A stretch of DNA of 22,427 bases from UBA10161 sp964581105 (GTDB taxonomy: Archaea > Micrarchaeota > Micrarchaeia > Anstonellales > Anstonellaceae): the NCBI GenBank assembly GCA_964581105.1, contig CAZOMB010000017.1:1-22427 (forward strand), written 5' to 3'. This document shows, in pieces, positions 1 through 8,984 of this stretch. The position numbers were made by a program, and so were the translations under genes. Within the stretch, counting starts at the first letter, position 1. Every line of letters begins with the position of its first letter. The notes beneath the pieces were generated by a model. The model was not told the DNA's origin and searched no databases. It was given only the letters and a program-made list of their open reading frames with translations.

Positions 1-1147
1 AGCTTGGTGTGCTGTTGTTGAAGTAATAGATGTTGCCTGCTGTTGAGTTGTTGAATATGTTTCCTGTTCCGCTATTGTCAATCCACACTAAACCAGTAAT
101 GTTGTTCTCAAGGAATGTGCTGTTATTTGAAGCCAAAAGCAGTGCTGTGCTTGAGTTTGATGTTAATGTGTTGTTTGTGAAATTGTTGTAAACAGCATTA
201 TCTGAAAGGTAGACTGCCATGCCCGAATCTGAGTTTAGTATTGAATTGGTTATTATGGTGTTGTTTGTTGAGTATAGGTATATGCCTGCTCCGCTGACTG
301 AAGTTCCTGTTGTGTTTGTTATTGTATTGTTGCCAGAGTTCCAGGTGAAATAGATGCCAACATCTGCCATTGATGTAAAGCTTGAACCCATGATGGTATT
401 GTAATTTGAATGTGTAGATAGGTAAACTCCATATCCGCTTGAATGTGTTGTGTCAGTTGTTGAGTTGTTGATTAAACCATAGGTTGCGCCAACAAAGTAA
501 ATGCCTGTTGAGAAGTTTTGTATAACACAGTTTGTTATTGTTGCATTTGTCTGGTTTGAGTATACTCCATATGTGGTTGTTGAGTTGTTGCCTGTTACTG
601 AGTAGCCATTGCAGTTTAGGGTAACGCTCTCTGCTGTTATGTTAAAGCAGGTTGAGCCATTTATTGAAACTGACTGGTTGAGAGTATAAGTTGCCCGTGC
701 AATTGAAAGATTGGTGCATGAGGAAACAGATTGGTTTGTTGCATATATTGTTACACTGGTTGAGTTGTTCCAGCTAGATGAGTTTGTTGAGTTGTAAGTG
801 ACATTTACCCTACAAAGCCAGGTTTCATTTGCAGATGTGTTGCTAGAGGAAATGTTTGATATGTTTGTCAAAGCTCCGCTTACAAGTCCAGTATATGTTC
901 CTCCGAATGACGTATTTGTGCCATTCATATACCATTCATAGGTTACATTTGAAGTACCTTGGCTGTTTGCTACTAATATGCTGCAGCGTAAGTTCTCTGA
1001 GTCTAAAGGAACTGTAGGAAGGACTTGCAGGCTGTAAATCCTTTGGACTTCTGATAGGGTATATGGGTAATAGTCGTTGCCTGAGCCTGTCCATTGTGTT
1101 AAGGTGCTGTTAAATGGCCTGTCGCTTCCTGTGTCAGCCCAATTGTC
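1..1147 (-). pseudogene. Second beta-helix module of the surface protein, open to the left edge, out of frame with its N-terminal half
   Basis: I translated this minus-strand frame by hand and found no stop over 382 codons down to the window edge. It has no good start or ribosome site of its own. It opens with the linker DNWADTGSDRPFN and GSGNDYYPYT, then an Ig-like stretch (about 100 residues, Cys in NLRCSI and WLCRV), then a Cys-rich cap (SINGSTCFNITAESVTLNC) and Asn/Ser/Thr-rich beta-helix rungs (FLENNITG, NSTAGNIYYF). These match the cap and rungs of the neighbouring 1134-2282 reading frame closely, so this is a tandem copy of the same module. It joins that frame if the G9 run at 1147-1155 loses one base (or gains two). 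It is therefore either the continuation of one long secreted protein hidden by a sequencing indel, or a phase-variable or decaying 3' part. The real C-terminus lies outside the window. Confidence 0.75.
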
Positions 1148-2282
1148 CCCCCCCCATATCAATTATGTCATATATTTCCCAGCTTCCTGTGCCGTTTGCA
1201 AAGTAATAGATGTTTCCTGCTGATGAGTTATTGAAGATACTGTCTGTTCCCGAGTTACTTACCCATGTTGTTCCTGAAATGTTGTTCTCTAAGAATGTAT
1301 TGTTGTGTGAGTTTGAGTCTGAAATATCCACTACTGTGCTCGTATTTGAGATGATTACGTTGCCACTAAAGTTGTTTGATGAACTTGCATAGAGGTAGAT
1401 TCCACGGCCTGTGTTGGTGGTTACTGTGACGTTAGTGAAGGTGTTTGAGTTGGAATTTGAGAGACTGAATGCTCGAAATGTGCCGGAATTTGCTGTGAGG
1501 TTGGAGAGAGTGTTTGATGAGCTTGAGGAGAGGACGATTCCGTTGTTTGAGGTTGAGGTTGCTGTGAGGTTGGAGAGAGTGTTTGATGAGCTTGAGGAGA
1601 GCTGGATTGCAGCATTTGTATTGGAGGTTGCGGTTATGTTTGAGAGGGTGTTATTGGAGCTTGAGTCCAGGTAGATTCCAGGGTTTGAGATTGTGGTTAC
1701 TGTTGTATTTGCAACTGTGTTGTTGGAGTTGGCTTCTATGCGGATTCCCCAGCCTGTGTTGTCTGAGGTTGCTATGATGTTTGAGAGGGTGTTTGAGTTG
1801 GAGCTTGAGACGAGGTAGATTGCAAAACCAGAAGTTGTGGTTGCTGTGAGGTTGGAGAGAGTGTTTGATGAGCTTGAGGAGAGCTGGATTGCATCCTTGT
1901 ATGCACGGGTTGTACTTGCAGTAGTATTTTCTATCGTTCCATAATCAGCCCCATTAAAGTAAACCCCTGTTGAGAAGTTCTGTATTGTGCAGTTTGCTAT
2001 TGTTGTATAATCCTGGTTTGAGTATATCCCATATTTATTTGTTGAGTTGTCTCCTGTCATTGAAAATCCTGCGCAGTTAAGGGTTACGTTTTCTGCAGTT
2101 ACTGTGAAACAAGTTGAGCTGTTTATAGAGACTGATGTGTTTAGAGTGTAGTTTTCTCCTGCTGTTGAGAGGTTTGCGCATGCTGAAAGATTAGTGCCAG
2201 CTGACGCTATTCCTGTTAATGCCAAAAATGCCGCTAAGAGGAGAAATAGTCTATAGTAGGGAATTGTTTGCTTTAAGGACAA
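1134..2282 (-). CDS. Secreted right-handed beta-helix (NosD/pectate-lyase-like) surface protein, N-terminal part
   Basis: This is a predicted exported cell-surface protein. It has a hydrophobic signal peptide (YRLFLLLAAFLALTGIASAG), a Cys-containing cap, then rungs of about 22-24 residues with repeated SSSSNTLSNLTATS-type motifs, as in NosD-like parallel beta-helices. Sequons of the N-x-S/T type are extremely dense, so heavy N-glycosylation is likely. I place the start at the TTG at 2282. The minus strand carries GAGGTG six bases before it, the same sequence and spacing as before the thermosome ATG; the GTG at 2291 would lie inside that ribosome site. The frame ends at TGA 1134-1136, just past a run of nine G that encodes Gly-Gly and shifts the frame. 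The last residues (MGGGQLG) look like out-of-frame sequence, while the alternative frame continues a coherent protein. Substrate or ligand is unknown; adhesion or glycan binding is an inference. Confidence 0.8.
   Translation of the reverse strand: MSLKQTIPYYRLFLLLAAFLALTGIASAGTNLSACANLSTAGENYTLNTSVSINSSTCFTVTAENVTLNCAGFSMTGDNSTNKYGIYSNQDYTTIANCTIQNFSTGVYFNGADYGTIENTTASTTRAYKDAIQLSSSSSNTLSNLTATTTSGFAIYLVSSSNSNTLSNIIATSDNTGWGIRIEANSNNTVANTTVTTISNPGIYLDSSSNNTLSNITATSNTNAAIQLSSSSSNTLSNLTATSTSNNGIVLSSSSSNTLSNLTANSGTFRAFSLSNSNSNTFTNVTVTTNTGRGIYLYASSSNNFSGNVIISNTSTVVDISDSNSHNNTFLENNISGTTWVSNSGTDSIFNNSSAGNIYYFANGTGSWEIYDIIDMGGGQLG
1147..1155. repeat. G9/C9 homopolymer at the frame break
   Basis: Nine consecutive C on the plus strand (nine G in the coding sense). 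With nine, the surface-protein frame stops after seven more codons. With eight it continues without a stop to position 1. It is the longest G/C run I saw; other runs reach six. Confidence 0.9.
1491..1893 (-). repeat. Three identical 42-bp rung repeats in the beta-helix gene
   Basis: Identical 42-bp copies lie at 1491-1532, 1560-1601 and 1842-1883. The last two stay identical for ten more bases (to 1611 and 1893). They encode the LSSSSSNTLSNLTA rung. Exact identity at the DNA level, not just the protein level, points to recent duplication or gene conversion among rungs. Confidence 0.85.
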
Positions 2283-2288
2283 GAGAAC

Positions 2289-2335
2289 CACCTCATTAGT
2301 TCCATGTGTACTGTAAACGAATGCTTTGTATAAAA
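2289..2335 (-). promoter_or_regulatory. Promoter and ribosome site of the beta-helix surface gene
   Basis: On the minus strand a TTTTATA box at 2335-2329 predicts a transcript start near 2305. The Shine-Dalgarno GAGGTGG at 2294-2288 precedes the TTG start at 2282. This gene therefore probably has its own promoter rather than depending on the giant gene upstream. Confidence 0.5.
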
Positions 2336-2365
2336 TGGTTTGTGCTAACTGGTTAGGAATAAGCT

Positions 2366-2389
2366 AAAAGAAAATAAAAAGAAAAAAAG
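2366..2389 (-). terminator. Oligo-T terminator of the giant surface gene
   Basis: Eight bases past the stop of the 2177-residue gene, the minus strand is almost pure T, with runs of 7, 5, 4 and 4 T broken by single C or A. This is the usual form of an archaeal intrinsic terminator. No stem-loop is needed or obvious. Confidence 0.6.
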
Positions 2390-2397
2390 AGTAGGGC

Positions 2398-5300
2398 TTA
2401 AAGGCCCTTTTTGCCTTTTTTCTTGCGCTTTTTCCAAAGTGCAAACAGAATCAGCAGCAGGATAAGTGCTGCTATTGGGCACAAGAAGTTCCATGGCCAC
2501 TCAAATATATCTATGCCAAACAAGGCTGCTGAAAGAGCAGATGTTTCTTCCCCTCCAGGCTGTGGCTCTGGAATTTGCAGGCTTGTTTCCTCAGTTGTTG
2601 AGGAGCTTGGAGTAAGAGAGGTTGCCTGTGGAGCTGTTTCATTTGTTGTGTTGTTTGCAAATTCTGCAGAAGGCACGTAAACACAAGACCTTTCTGTTTC
2701 TGGCTTGTCATCCTGTGAGCATGCTCCCCTGTATGTGCACTCCCTTGTCTGTATTCCTCCTTCTGGGCACTCGCTCCAGTCGCCACATGTCCATCCCTGG
2801 CAAGGCAGCTCACCGCCTCCGCTGTTTGACCCATAGCTTCCGCTGCTAGAGGTTTGAAGTGGCTCTGGTGCAATATCATCATTTGTTATGTTGCAATAAT
2901 AGGCTCCGCCTATTGAAGCTGTGCCATTGCATCCTGCTCCAATTGTTTTGGTATAGCCAGATGGGCTGGTTTCATCAACACTGTATGCCCCTGCACTAAG
3001 TGTTACAACAGTCCCGTTCTCATCACCTGCAAAGCTTGAGTTTGACACATTTGTGCCATTGACAAGCATTGTGAAATCAGATGCATTTGCAGTCCCATCA
3101 TTGTCATTTATCACATGCTTGTAAACTGTCAGGGTTGCTGGCTGGTCATAATTCACGATTATGCAGGTCCTGTTCTCGCCTGGCGCAAGCACTATGTTGC
3201 CGCCAGAGCCGCATCCGCATCCAAACATTGCAGAATAGCCTGCAAGCTGGACTTCAGATACTGTGTAGTTGCCTGGTGCAAGCGAAATTGCAACTCCGCT
3301 TGTTATATTGGTTGAATTCCCGCTTCTGTTTACCATGAGCTGGAATGCTGAGGCATTGGCAGTCCCTCCATTGTCATTTATCACTTCTTTTATCACTGTA
3401 AGGGTTGCCTCCTCTTGTGGCAGGATGCAGCGCAAGGAAACAGCATCTAGCAATGTTCCCAATGAGTTAGGTGTTCCAAGGTCTGAAAATTCCACAACAG
3501 TTGTGCTGGAGTTTGCTGTGAAAGTATAGGTGTGGCCAGACCAGTTGGTTGTGCCTGAGCCTGCACGGGTGATTGTGTCAACAACCACTCCGTTTATCCT
3601 CACTTCCAATATGTTGTGGGCTGCTGCTGTGCTTCTCCTTGCTGAGAAGTCAAAGCCCAGAGTATACTGCTCCCCTGGAATTGTTGATATTGCTTGGCTT
3701 ATTTTCACTGACCCTGGCTCATTAGTCAAAGAGCCGCTTGGGCCATCCCAGTCTCCGTCAAGCTCTGCATACTGGTCACCCTCTGAAGCAGGGCCAGTTG
3801 CGCCTTCCTGTATTTCAAGGCTTGCTATTTGCGGTATTGTAACGTTATTGTAAGTTGTTGAGTTGTTTGCCATCCACACAACGCTCCATTCCAAGCCAGG
3901 AGTGCTGTCATTGAATATGTCCCAGCTGCCAGATACTTCAGGCGTTTCAAAGCCTCCGTTCATAATAAGCTCAACTTGTGGGTCGCAAACAGGAGCTGGC
4001 TCTTCTGGCACATAGCAAAGGTTGTCAAGAGCATTGTTTGGGTCAAGCCCATATGTGTACTCAAGCTCAACTCTTACTATTCCTGGCCCGTTAACCTCAA
4101 GGTTCCAGTTTCCTGGCTCAGTATTGCCAGTTGCTGCATTGCATGCGTCACCTGTGTAATAAAGGTCGCCATACTGGGGCGAGCTTCTTGGCATTGTGGC
4201 AGTTGTGCTGTTAAATGAAAGCACAGTCTGGTTCACAGTGCTGTTTGCTGCGTCATATGCAGTCATTTTTACCTCGTGGAAATCAGTGTGAGATGGGTTC
4301 CAGTCGCCAAAGTCGCTCATGTCAAGGGAAAAGTGGCTCATTGTTACCCCTGGGGAAAATGTAAATACATAGCCCATGCTGCTGTCACTGTCAGGGTCAG
4401 CAAATGCTTTTCCTGCAACTGATACATTGCCATCAGCAATGTATTGGCCAGGGTTGCCAAGGCATGCGTTTTTTATTGGCCCATAGTTTGGAGCAGTGTA
4501 TGCTGAGGGGTTTGTTCCCTGAGACACTACCACTGCAGTTGCATCTGTGCTGTATATGTTTATGTTAGGGTCAACTGTTCCCAACCCTTCAACAGATGAG
4601 CCTGCTGTAAGGCTTTCAAAGTCAATGCATGTCTTATTCACAGTATCATCATTTGTTATTGTGCATGTGCTGTTGTCCCCTTCAACAAGGACAATTGTGC
4701 CGTTTGCATCACAGTCTCCTGAGAAGCTGGCAGAATAGCCAGAAAGCTGCACTTCTGATACAACATAAGTATCAGGCACAAGCTCAACAGGCACTCCTGA
4801 TGTTACATTAGTGCTGTCTACCATGAGCTGGAAGTCAGAAACAGTTGCAGTGCCTGAATTGTCATTTACCACTACTTTGATTACTGTAAGGGTTGTTGTC
4901 AGGTTTTCTGCGCTGTTAAGTGCCTCAAGAGCATCCAGGTCATATGCATCTGCGCCTCCTGAATGAGGTGAGGAGTTTGTGACGTCTGTTACCCTTACAA
5001 AGTGGGCCCATGGCAATGAACCAAGGTCAACGTCCCAGTCCCTTGAAACTGATGATGAAAGCAAAGTCCATGAAACTCCGTCTTGGCTTGCTTCTACCAT
5101 CACATCTTCAGATGGATAGCTTGTGCCAGGGCCATAAGTTGTTTCATATACTCTTAGGTCATCCCCTGGCCCGTTCATTATGTAGTTGTTAAAGCAATAG
5201 GTTGCATCCCCTCCAAACCCAAGTGAGAAGAAGGTTGTTTCAGGCGGGTTTGGAACATCAAATGGCTGACCTGAAGACTCGTTTGGCCCAAGTGCTGCGT

Positions 5301-8300
5301 CTGGGTCGCTTCTTGCAGGCGCAACAGGAGCCCCATTCTTTTTGTTGCCCTGGTTTGATTCCATTGTGCAGTCTGCATATGGGTCAGCTGCCCCAGCTGT
5401 GCCGCATGGGCAGGCAAATGGATGTATTACTGTGTCAACTGTGAAGTTTATGTCAGGCGCGCACACATTGTTTACTGCCTTGTCCTGTGCGCATACCCTC
5501 AAAGTATAGTTGCCGTCTGACAGGTTCATAAATGACTGGTTTGTGCAGAATGGAAGTATTGTTGCATTTGGCTCTGTGAACACATACCAGCAGCCGTTTA
5601 CTCCACTGCCAGTATCATATACAGTGTAGTTAAGGGGCACATCTGGGTTTGTGTATGTGATATTCTGAGGGATTTGCACATCAATTACCGGTGGTGTTGT
5701 GTCAATTATGAAGTTTATGTCAGGCGCGCACACATTGTTTACTGCCATGTCCTGTGTGCATACCCTCAAAGTATAGTTGCCGTCTGACAGGTTCATAAAT
5801 GACTGGTTTGTGCAGAATGGAAGTATTGTTGCATTTGGCTCTGTGAACACATACCAGCAGCCGTTTATCCCTGTTCCATTGTCATATACTGTGTAATTCA
5901 GGGAAATATTTGACTCATTGTATATTCCATCCACAGGGCTTTGTACTATTATTACAGGAGGCACTGTGTCAATTGTGAATTTCCAGTTGCCTGTTCCTCT
6001 TTGGTTGCCTGCCATGTCCCTGCAGCGCAGCTTCCACTTGTGCAATCCATCTGCAAGAGGCGTTGTCGGGGTTGTGGTGAATATGGTGTCATTTGCCATT
6101 GAAAGGTTGAGCTGGTCCCATGAGCCATCTATTTTCAGGTCGCAGTAAAGTGTTGGGCTCAGGTTGTCAACAACTTTCCAGCTAAATGTTGGAGAGCTTT
6201 GGTTTGTTATGTTGTTGTTTGGAGGCGTGTACCTGGTTATAACTGGTTTTGTTATGTCAACTATAAGCGTCCATGTATCAGAAGTGCCATTATAGCCAAG
6301 TGCATCAGTGCAAGTCACATACCATGTGTGCACTCCTTCTGCAAGAGGGAAGCTTGCTATTGTGAGCGCAGTGTGGTTTCCTCCTGGGAATGAAATTGTG
6401 TAGTTTATTGCAGCATCAATTACAAATGTGCAGGTGACTGGCGTCAGGTCTGTTACAGTCCAGTTGAATATTGGAATGGTATTTGTTGTGTGTGAATTGT
6501 CTGGGGGCGAGTTAAGAACAACTACTGGCGGTGTTGTGTCAACAAGGAACTGCACGCTGTCATAGCCGACATTTGTTGCAGTGTCATTTGCATATACGGT
6601 TGTGTTGTGGGTTCCGTCCGGAGTATATGTGTGCGTGGTATTTGTGCAGTTTGCAAGAATTCCTATTGGCACGCCGTTTGCATAATACCAGCAGGTGTCA
6701 AGGAAATAGTTGTCGCTCACAGTATAGTCAACAGGCAGCAATGAGACTCCGTACATTGCATTGTGAACCGGGTTGTCAATATTCACTGTTGGCGCTGTAA
6801 GGTCAACCAAAAAGGACACAGAGGAATTTCCTTCATTTCCTGCTGTGTCATTTGCATAAACCATCAGAATGTGCGGGCCTTCTGAAAGGCTTGTTAAAGT
6901 GGTATTTGCACAGCCTGGCAGAGGAATTGGTATGCTGCCATCAAGAGTATACCAGCATGAGTTTAATCCTATTCCTGTTTCAACTACAGAATAGTCAAGA
7001 GCAATGTTTACTATATTGTAAGCTGATGGGGCAGGGCTGTCAATTGTTATTGCAGGCGATATTGCGTCATAATAAACATATGAGCCATCGCTTGCATTTG
7101 AGTCAACTATTGGCGCGCCAAGGTTTCCTGCAATGTCAGTATATCCCTCAATGCCAAAGAGCACCAGGAACTGGGACTCAACTGATATTGAAACCGTTGC
7201 AGTGTATGGGCCCATGCCACTTCCTGTAACTGATGCAACATGCCCGCCTATTGTCACGCTCATGTTGCTTGTGTTCAATGGCTCGCTTGCATTGAATGTG
7301 AGAGTTATTGTGTCCCCTGCTTTTGCAACAAATGGAAAGCCATTGTCAGACTGTATGTGAAGTATTGTGAGAACCGGCAAAGTCTTGTCAAACAGGACAT
7401 ATGAGCCGTCAGTGCTGTCATTGTATGGCGAGCCTGCGTTTCCTGCCAAGTCCTGGTAGCCAAATATGCTGAATGGAACTAGCCCTTCTGCGTCAGAAGT
7501 CTGCATCACATAAGTTGCAGTAAAGTGGGTTCCATTGCCAGTGAATGCAACAAGGTTTCCTGCTATTGTCCCCAAAGGAGTTGTGATTTGCTCGCTTGAC
7601 ACAAATGAAACTTCAACTGTGTCTCCAGGGATTGCAAGAGACTGGTTCTGGTTGTCAGACTCAATGTGGACAAAAGTAAGTGTTGGGGCAATAGTATCAA
7701 CTGTCAGTGTCCTTGCTGCGCTTGTGACATTGACTTTTGGCTTGTTGCTGCTGCCTGGCTGGACATAGTTTTGGCAATATATGTACCATGTGTGCACTCC
7801 TTCTGACGGAGTGTACTCATAAGTTGCTGCGCTGCCATCAAGTATGTACTCGCTCATAAACCTTGGGTTTGGCTTGAGCACTCCGTTGATGTAAAGCTTT
7901 GCGCTTGTGCCTATGAAGTCAGTGACATTTGCCCCGTCAATGAAAAGCGCGCAGTGGACATGGCCAGTATAAGTATCAGAGTCATTTGAGCTGAACGTGA
8001 AATTTATCGGCGTTGTGTTTGTTATTGTCAGGTCTGGTGGGGCTGTTACATAAAGGTCAATGTATGCGCATACATAAACAGGCAGCTCAATTTCCGGGTC
8101 ATTTCCAGAAACAAAATCAGGCTCAACATCCCAGTTCTTGTTCTGGCAAGTAACTATGTTTGGTGCCTTTGACCTGAAAGTAATGCTCATGCTTGCCCCT
8201 GGGTTAAGGTAATTTGAAGAGCCGGTTGCTGTGCATACTGCGTCATTTCCAGGAGTGCTTGGCGACCAGCCAGTTGGGCAGGCAACATTTGATGGGCTGC

Positions 8301-8931
8301 CCCAGCTTGAGCCATAGTCAGGGTCAACCTTGAGCTTTTTTATTTTTGCCGGCCCTTGGTTTGTAATTGAAACAGTAAAGTAATTGTAAACTTTTTCAGG
8401 AGTGGAAGTTGGAGTTATGCTTGTGTTAAATTTATTTGGAGGGGTGACAACCTTTACATAAGCGTCTGGTGACTGGTCATTTCCGCCTATATTCCATTTG
8501 GTTTCAATGTCAAATTTTTTCCATCCAGTGCTTGAGGGCGCTGTTGCAAAAAACTTGACCTGTTTGCTTGAGCCCCTTGAAATATAATTTGCAGGCAAGT
8601 TTGCAACGCAGCGCGCCATTGTTGAGCTTGAAGATGCATGCTTTGTCCAGCCAGATGGGCAGATTATTGTTGATGGGTTTATTGTAAAGCCGCCAGAGCT
8701 TTTGTATATCCTTATTTCCTTGATTTTGTGGGATGAGCATGGATGGCTTACAACATTTCCTATTGTGAATGTGAGCTGATTGTATGAGCCAGCGTTCACA
8801 GTTGATGGGGAAACAGAAACACTGTGCTTGTTTGAGCAGCCGCCTCCTGCAAATGCTGTGCTTGCCATTAGAGTCAAAAAGATAGAGCAGAAAACAAATA
8901 TTTTCATGAAATTGGTTGTTGTACTTGACAT
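2398..8931 (-). CDS. Giant multidomain cell-surface protein (2177 aa), membrane-anchored
   Basis: This is a predicted surface adhesin or matrix protein; its ligand is unknown. Visible order: signal peptide (residues ~9-29, KIFVFCSIFLTLMASTAFA); two CARDB/DUF11-like domains (~32-155, ~165-290); a short beta domain (~290-410); two Ig-like repeats with phrases such as PTLTFVHIESDN (~410-625); a run of Ig-like repeats with paired Cys (GCWY...PFC, ~630-1167), the last two nearly identical; a Cys-rich discoidin/choice-of-anchor-like domain (~1170-1340); a prealbumin/SpaA-like module (LTVIK...CTITNDD, ~1345-1430); a second anchor-type beta domain (~1434-1640); a DUF642-like domain (NGGFETPEVSGSW, ~1650-1836); two more SpaA-like modules (~1840-2017); a thrombospondin-1-like motif (WTCGDWSECPEG, ~2043-2080); a Thr/Ser-rich linker; one membrane helix (~2149-2166) and a basic tail KKRKKKGKKGL. 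The ATG at 8931 follows GGGGGGAT; the ATG at codon 9 is an alternative. Domain names are by eye. Confidence 0.85.
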   Translation of the reverse strand: MSSTTTNFMKIFVFCSIFLTLMASTAFAGGGCSNKHSVSVSPSTVNAGSYNQLTFTIGNVVSHPCSSHKIKEIRIYKSSGGFTINPSTIICPSGWTKHASSSSTMARCVANLPANYISRGSSKQVKFFATAPSSTGWKKFDIETKWNIGGNDQSPDAYVKVVTPPNKFNTSITPTSTPEKVYNYFTVSITNQGPAKIKKLKVDPDYGSSWGSPSNVACPTGWSPSTPGNDAVCTATGSSNYLNPGASMSITFRSKAPNIVTCQNKNWDVEPDFVSGNDPEIELPVYVCAYIDLYVTAPPDLTITNTTPINFTFSSNDSDTYTGHVHCALFIDGANVTDFIGTSAKLYINGVLKPNPRFMSEYILDGSAATYEYTPSEGVHTWYIYCQNYVQPGSSNKPKVNVTSAARTLTVDTIAPTLTFVHIESDNQNQSLAIPGDTVEVSFVSSEQITTPLGTIAGNLVAFTGNGTHFTATYVMQTSDAEGLVPFSIFGYQDLAGNAGSPYNDSTDGSYVLFDKTLPVLTILHIQSDNGFPFVAKAGDTITLTFNASEPLNTSNMSVTIGGHVASVTGSGMGPYTATVSISVESQFLVLFGIEGYTDIAGNLGAPIVDSNASDGSYVYYDAISPAITIDSPAPSAYNIVNIALDYSVVETGIGLNSCWYTLDGSIPIPLPGCANTTLTSLSEGPHILMVYANDTAGNEGNSSVSFLVDLTAPTVNIDNPVHNAMYGVSLLPVDYTVSDNYFLDTCWYYANGVPIGILANCTNTTHTYTPDGTHNTTVYANDTATNVGYDSVQFLVDTTPPVVVLNSPPDNSHTTNTIPIFNWTVTDLTPVTCTFVIDAAINYTISFPGGNHTALTIASFPLAEGVHTWYVTCTDALGYNGTSDTWTLIVDITKPVITRYTPPNNNITNQSSPTFSWKVVDNLSPTLYCDLKIDGSWDQLNLSMANDTIFTTTPTTPLADGLHKWKLRCRDMAGNQRGTGNWKFTIDTVPPVIIVQSPVDGIYNESNISLNYTVYDNGTGINGCWYVFTEPNATILPFCTNQSFMNLSDGNYTLRVCTQDMAVNNVCAPDINFIIDTTPPVIDVQIPQNITYTNPDVPLNYTVYDTGSGVNGCWYVFTEPNATILPFCTNQSFMNLSDGNYTLRVCAQDKAVNNVCAPDINFTVDTVIHPFACPCGTAGAADPYADCTMESNQGNKKNGAPVAPARSDPDAALGPNESSGQPFDVPNPPETTFFSLGFGGDATYCFNNYIMNGPGDDLRVYETTYGPGTSYPSEDVMVEASQDGVSWTLLSSSVSRDWDVDLGSLPWAHFVRVTDVTNSSPHSGGADAYDLDALEALNSAENLTTTLTVIKVVVNDNSGTATVSDFQLMVDSTNVTSGVPVELVPDTYVVSEVQLSGYSASFSGDCDANGTIVLVEGDNSTCTITNDDTVNKTCIDFESLTAGSSVEGLGTVDPNINIYSTDATAVVVSQGTNPSAYTAPNYGPIKNACLGNPGQYIADGNVSVAGKAFADPDSDSSMGYVFTFSPGVTMSHFSLDMSDFGDWNPSHTDFHEVKMTAYDAANSTVNQTVLSFNSTTATMPRSSPQYGDLYYTGDACNAATGNTEPGNWNLEVNGPGIVRVELEYTYGLDPNNALDNLCYVPEEPAPVCDPQVELIMNGGFETPEVSGSWDIFNDSTPGLEWSVVWMANNSTTYNNVTIPQIASLEIQEGATGPASEGDQYAELDGDWDGPSGSLTNEPGSVKISQAISTIPGEQYTLGFDFSARRSTAAAHNILEVRINGVVVDTITRAGSGTTNWSGHTYTFTANSSTTVVEFSDLGTPNSLGTLLDAVSLRCILPQEEATLTVIKEVINDNGGTANASAFQLMVNRSGNSTNITSGVAISLAPGNYTVSEVQLAGYSAMFGCGCGSGGNIVLAPGENRTCIIVNYDQPATLTVYKHVINDNDGTANASDFTMLVNGTNVSNSSFAGDENGTVVTLSAGAYSVDETSPSGYTKTIGAGCNGTASIGGAYYCNITNDDIAPEPLQTSSSGSYGSNSGGGELPCQGWTCGDWSECPEGGIQTRECTYRGACSQDDKPETERSCVYVPSAEFANNTTNETAPQATSLTPSSSTTEETSLQIPEPQPGGEETSALSAALFGIDIFEWPWNFLCPIAALILLLILFALWKKRKKKGKKGL
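5443..5867 (-). repeat. 158-bp near-identical tandem repeat inside the giant gene
   Basis: 5443-5600 and 5710-5867 (offset 267 bp, 89 codons) differ at only about two positions that I could find. Each encodes the same Cys-paired Ig-like segment (WYVFTEPNATILPFC... LRVC). The flanking parts of the two units differ more, so the core was duplicated or converted recently. Confidence 0.85.
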
Positions 8932-8952
8932 TAAATCCCCCCAAATATTATA

Positions 8953-8984
8953 CTATATATAAGCTAAGCTTGCCCACACAAGCT
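8953..8984 (-). promoter_or_regulatory. Promoter of the giant surface gene with an adjoining palindrome
   Basis: The minus strand carries CTTATATATAG at 8963-8953. A start about 26 bases downstream falls at or beside the ATG at 8931, so the message may be nearly leaderless. Directly upstream of the TATA lies an inverted repeat, AGCTTG (8967-8972) with CAAGCT (8979-8984), separated by CCCACA. This is a plausible regulator site next to the TFB recognition element. The rest of the 140-bp gap (8932-9071) also holds CCCACA/TGTGGG arms at 8996-9001 and 9020-9025, and a second TATA-like CTTATAA at 9037-9031. Confidence 0.45.

Noticed and set aside
1..2282. Regular repeats with a period of about 70 bp as a possible CRISPR array
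   Set aside because: The repeats are coding beta-helix rungs in frame with the protein, of uneven similarity, with no unique spacers and no cas genes nearby.
8938..8943. G6 run just before the ATG of the giant surface gene as a second phase-variable tract
   Set aside because: Runs of six G/C also occur in the SSB gene (about 10913-10918) and in ino1 (about 19007-19012), so length six is not special here. It may simply act as the ribosome site.
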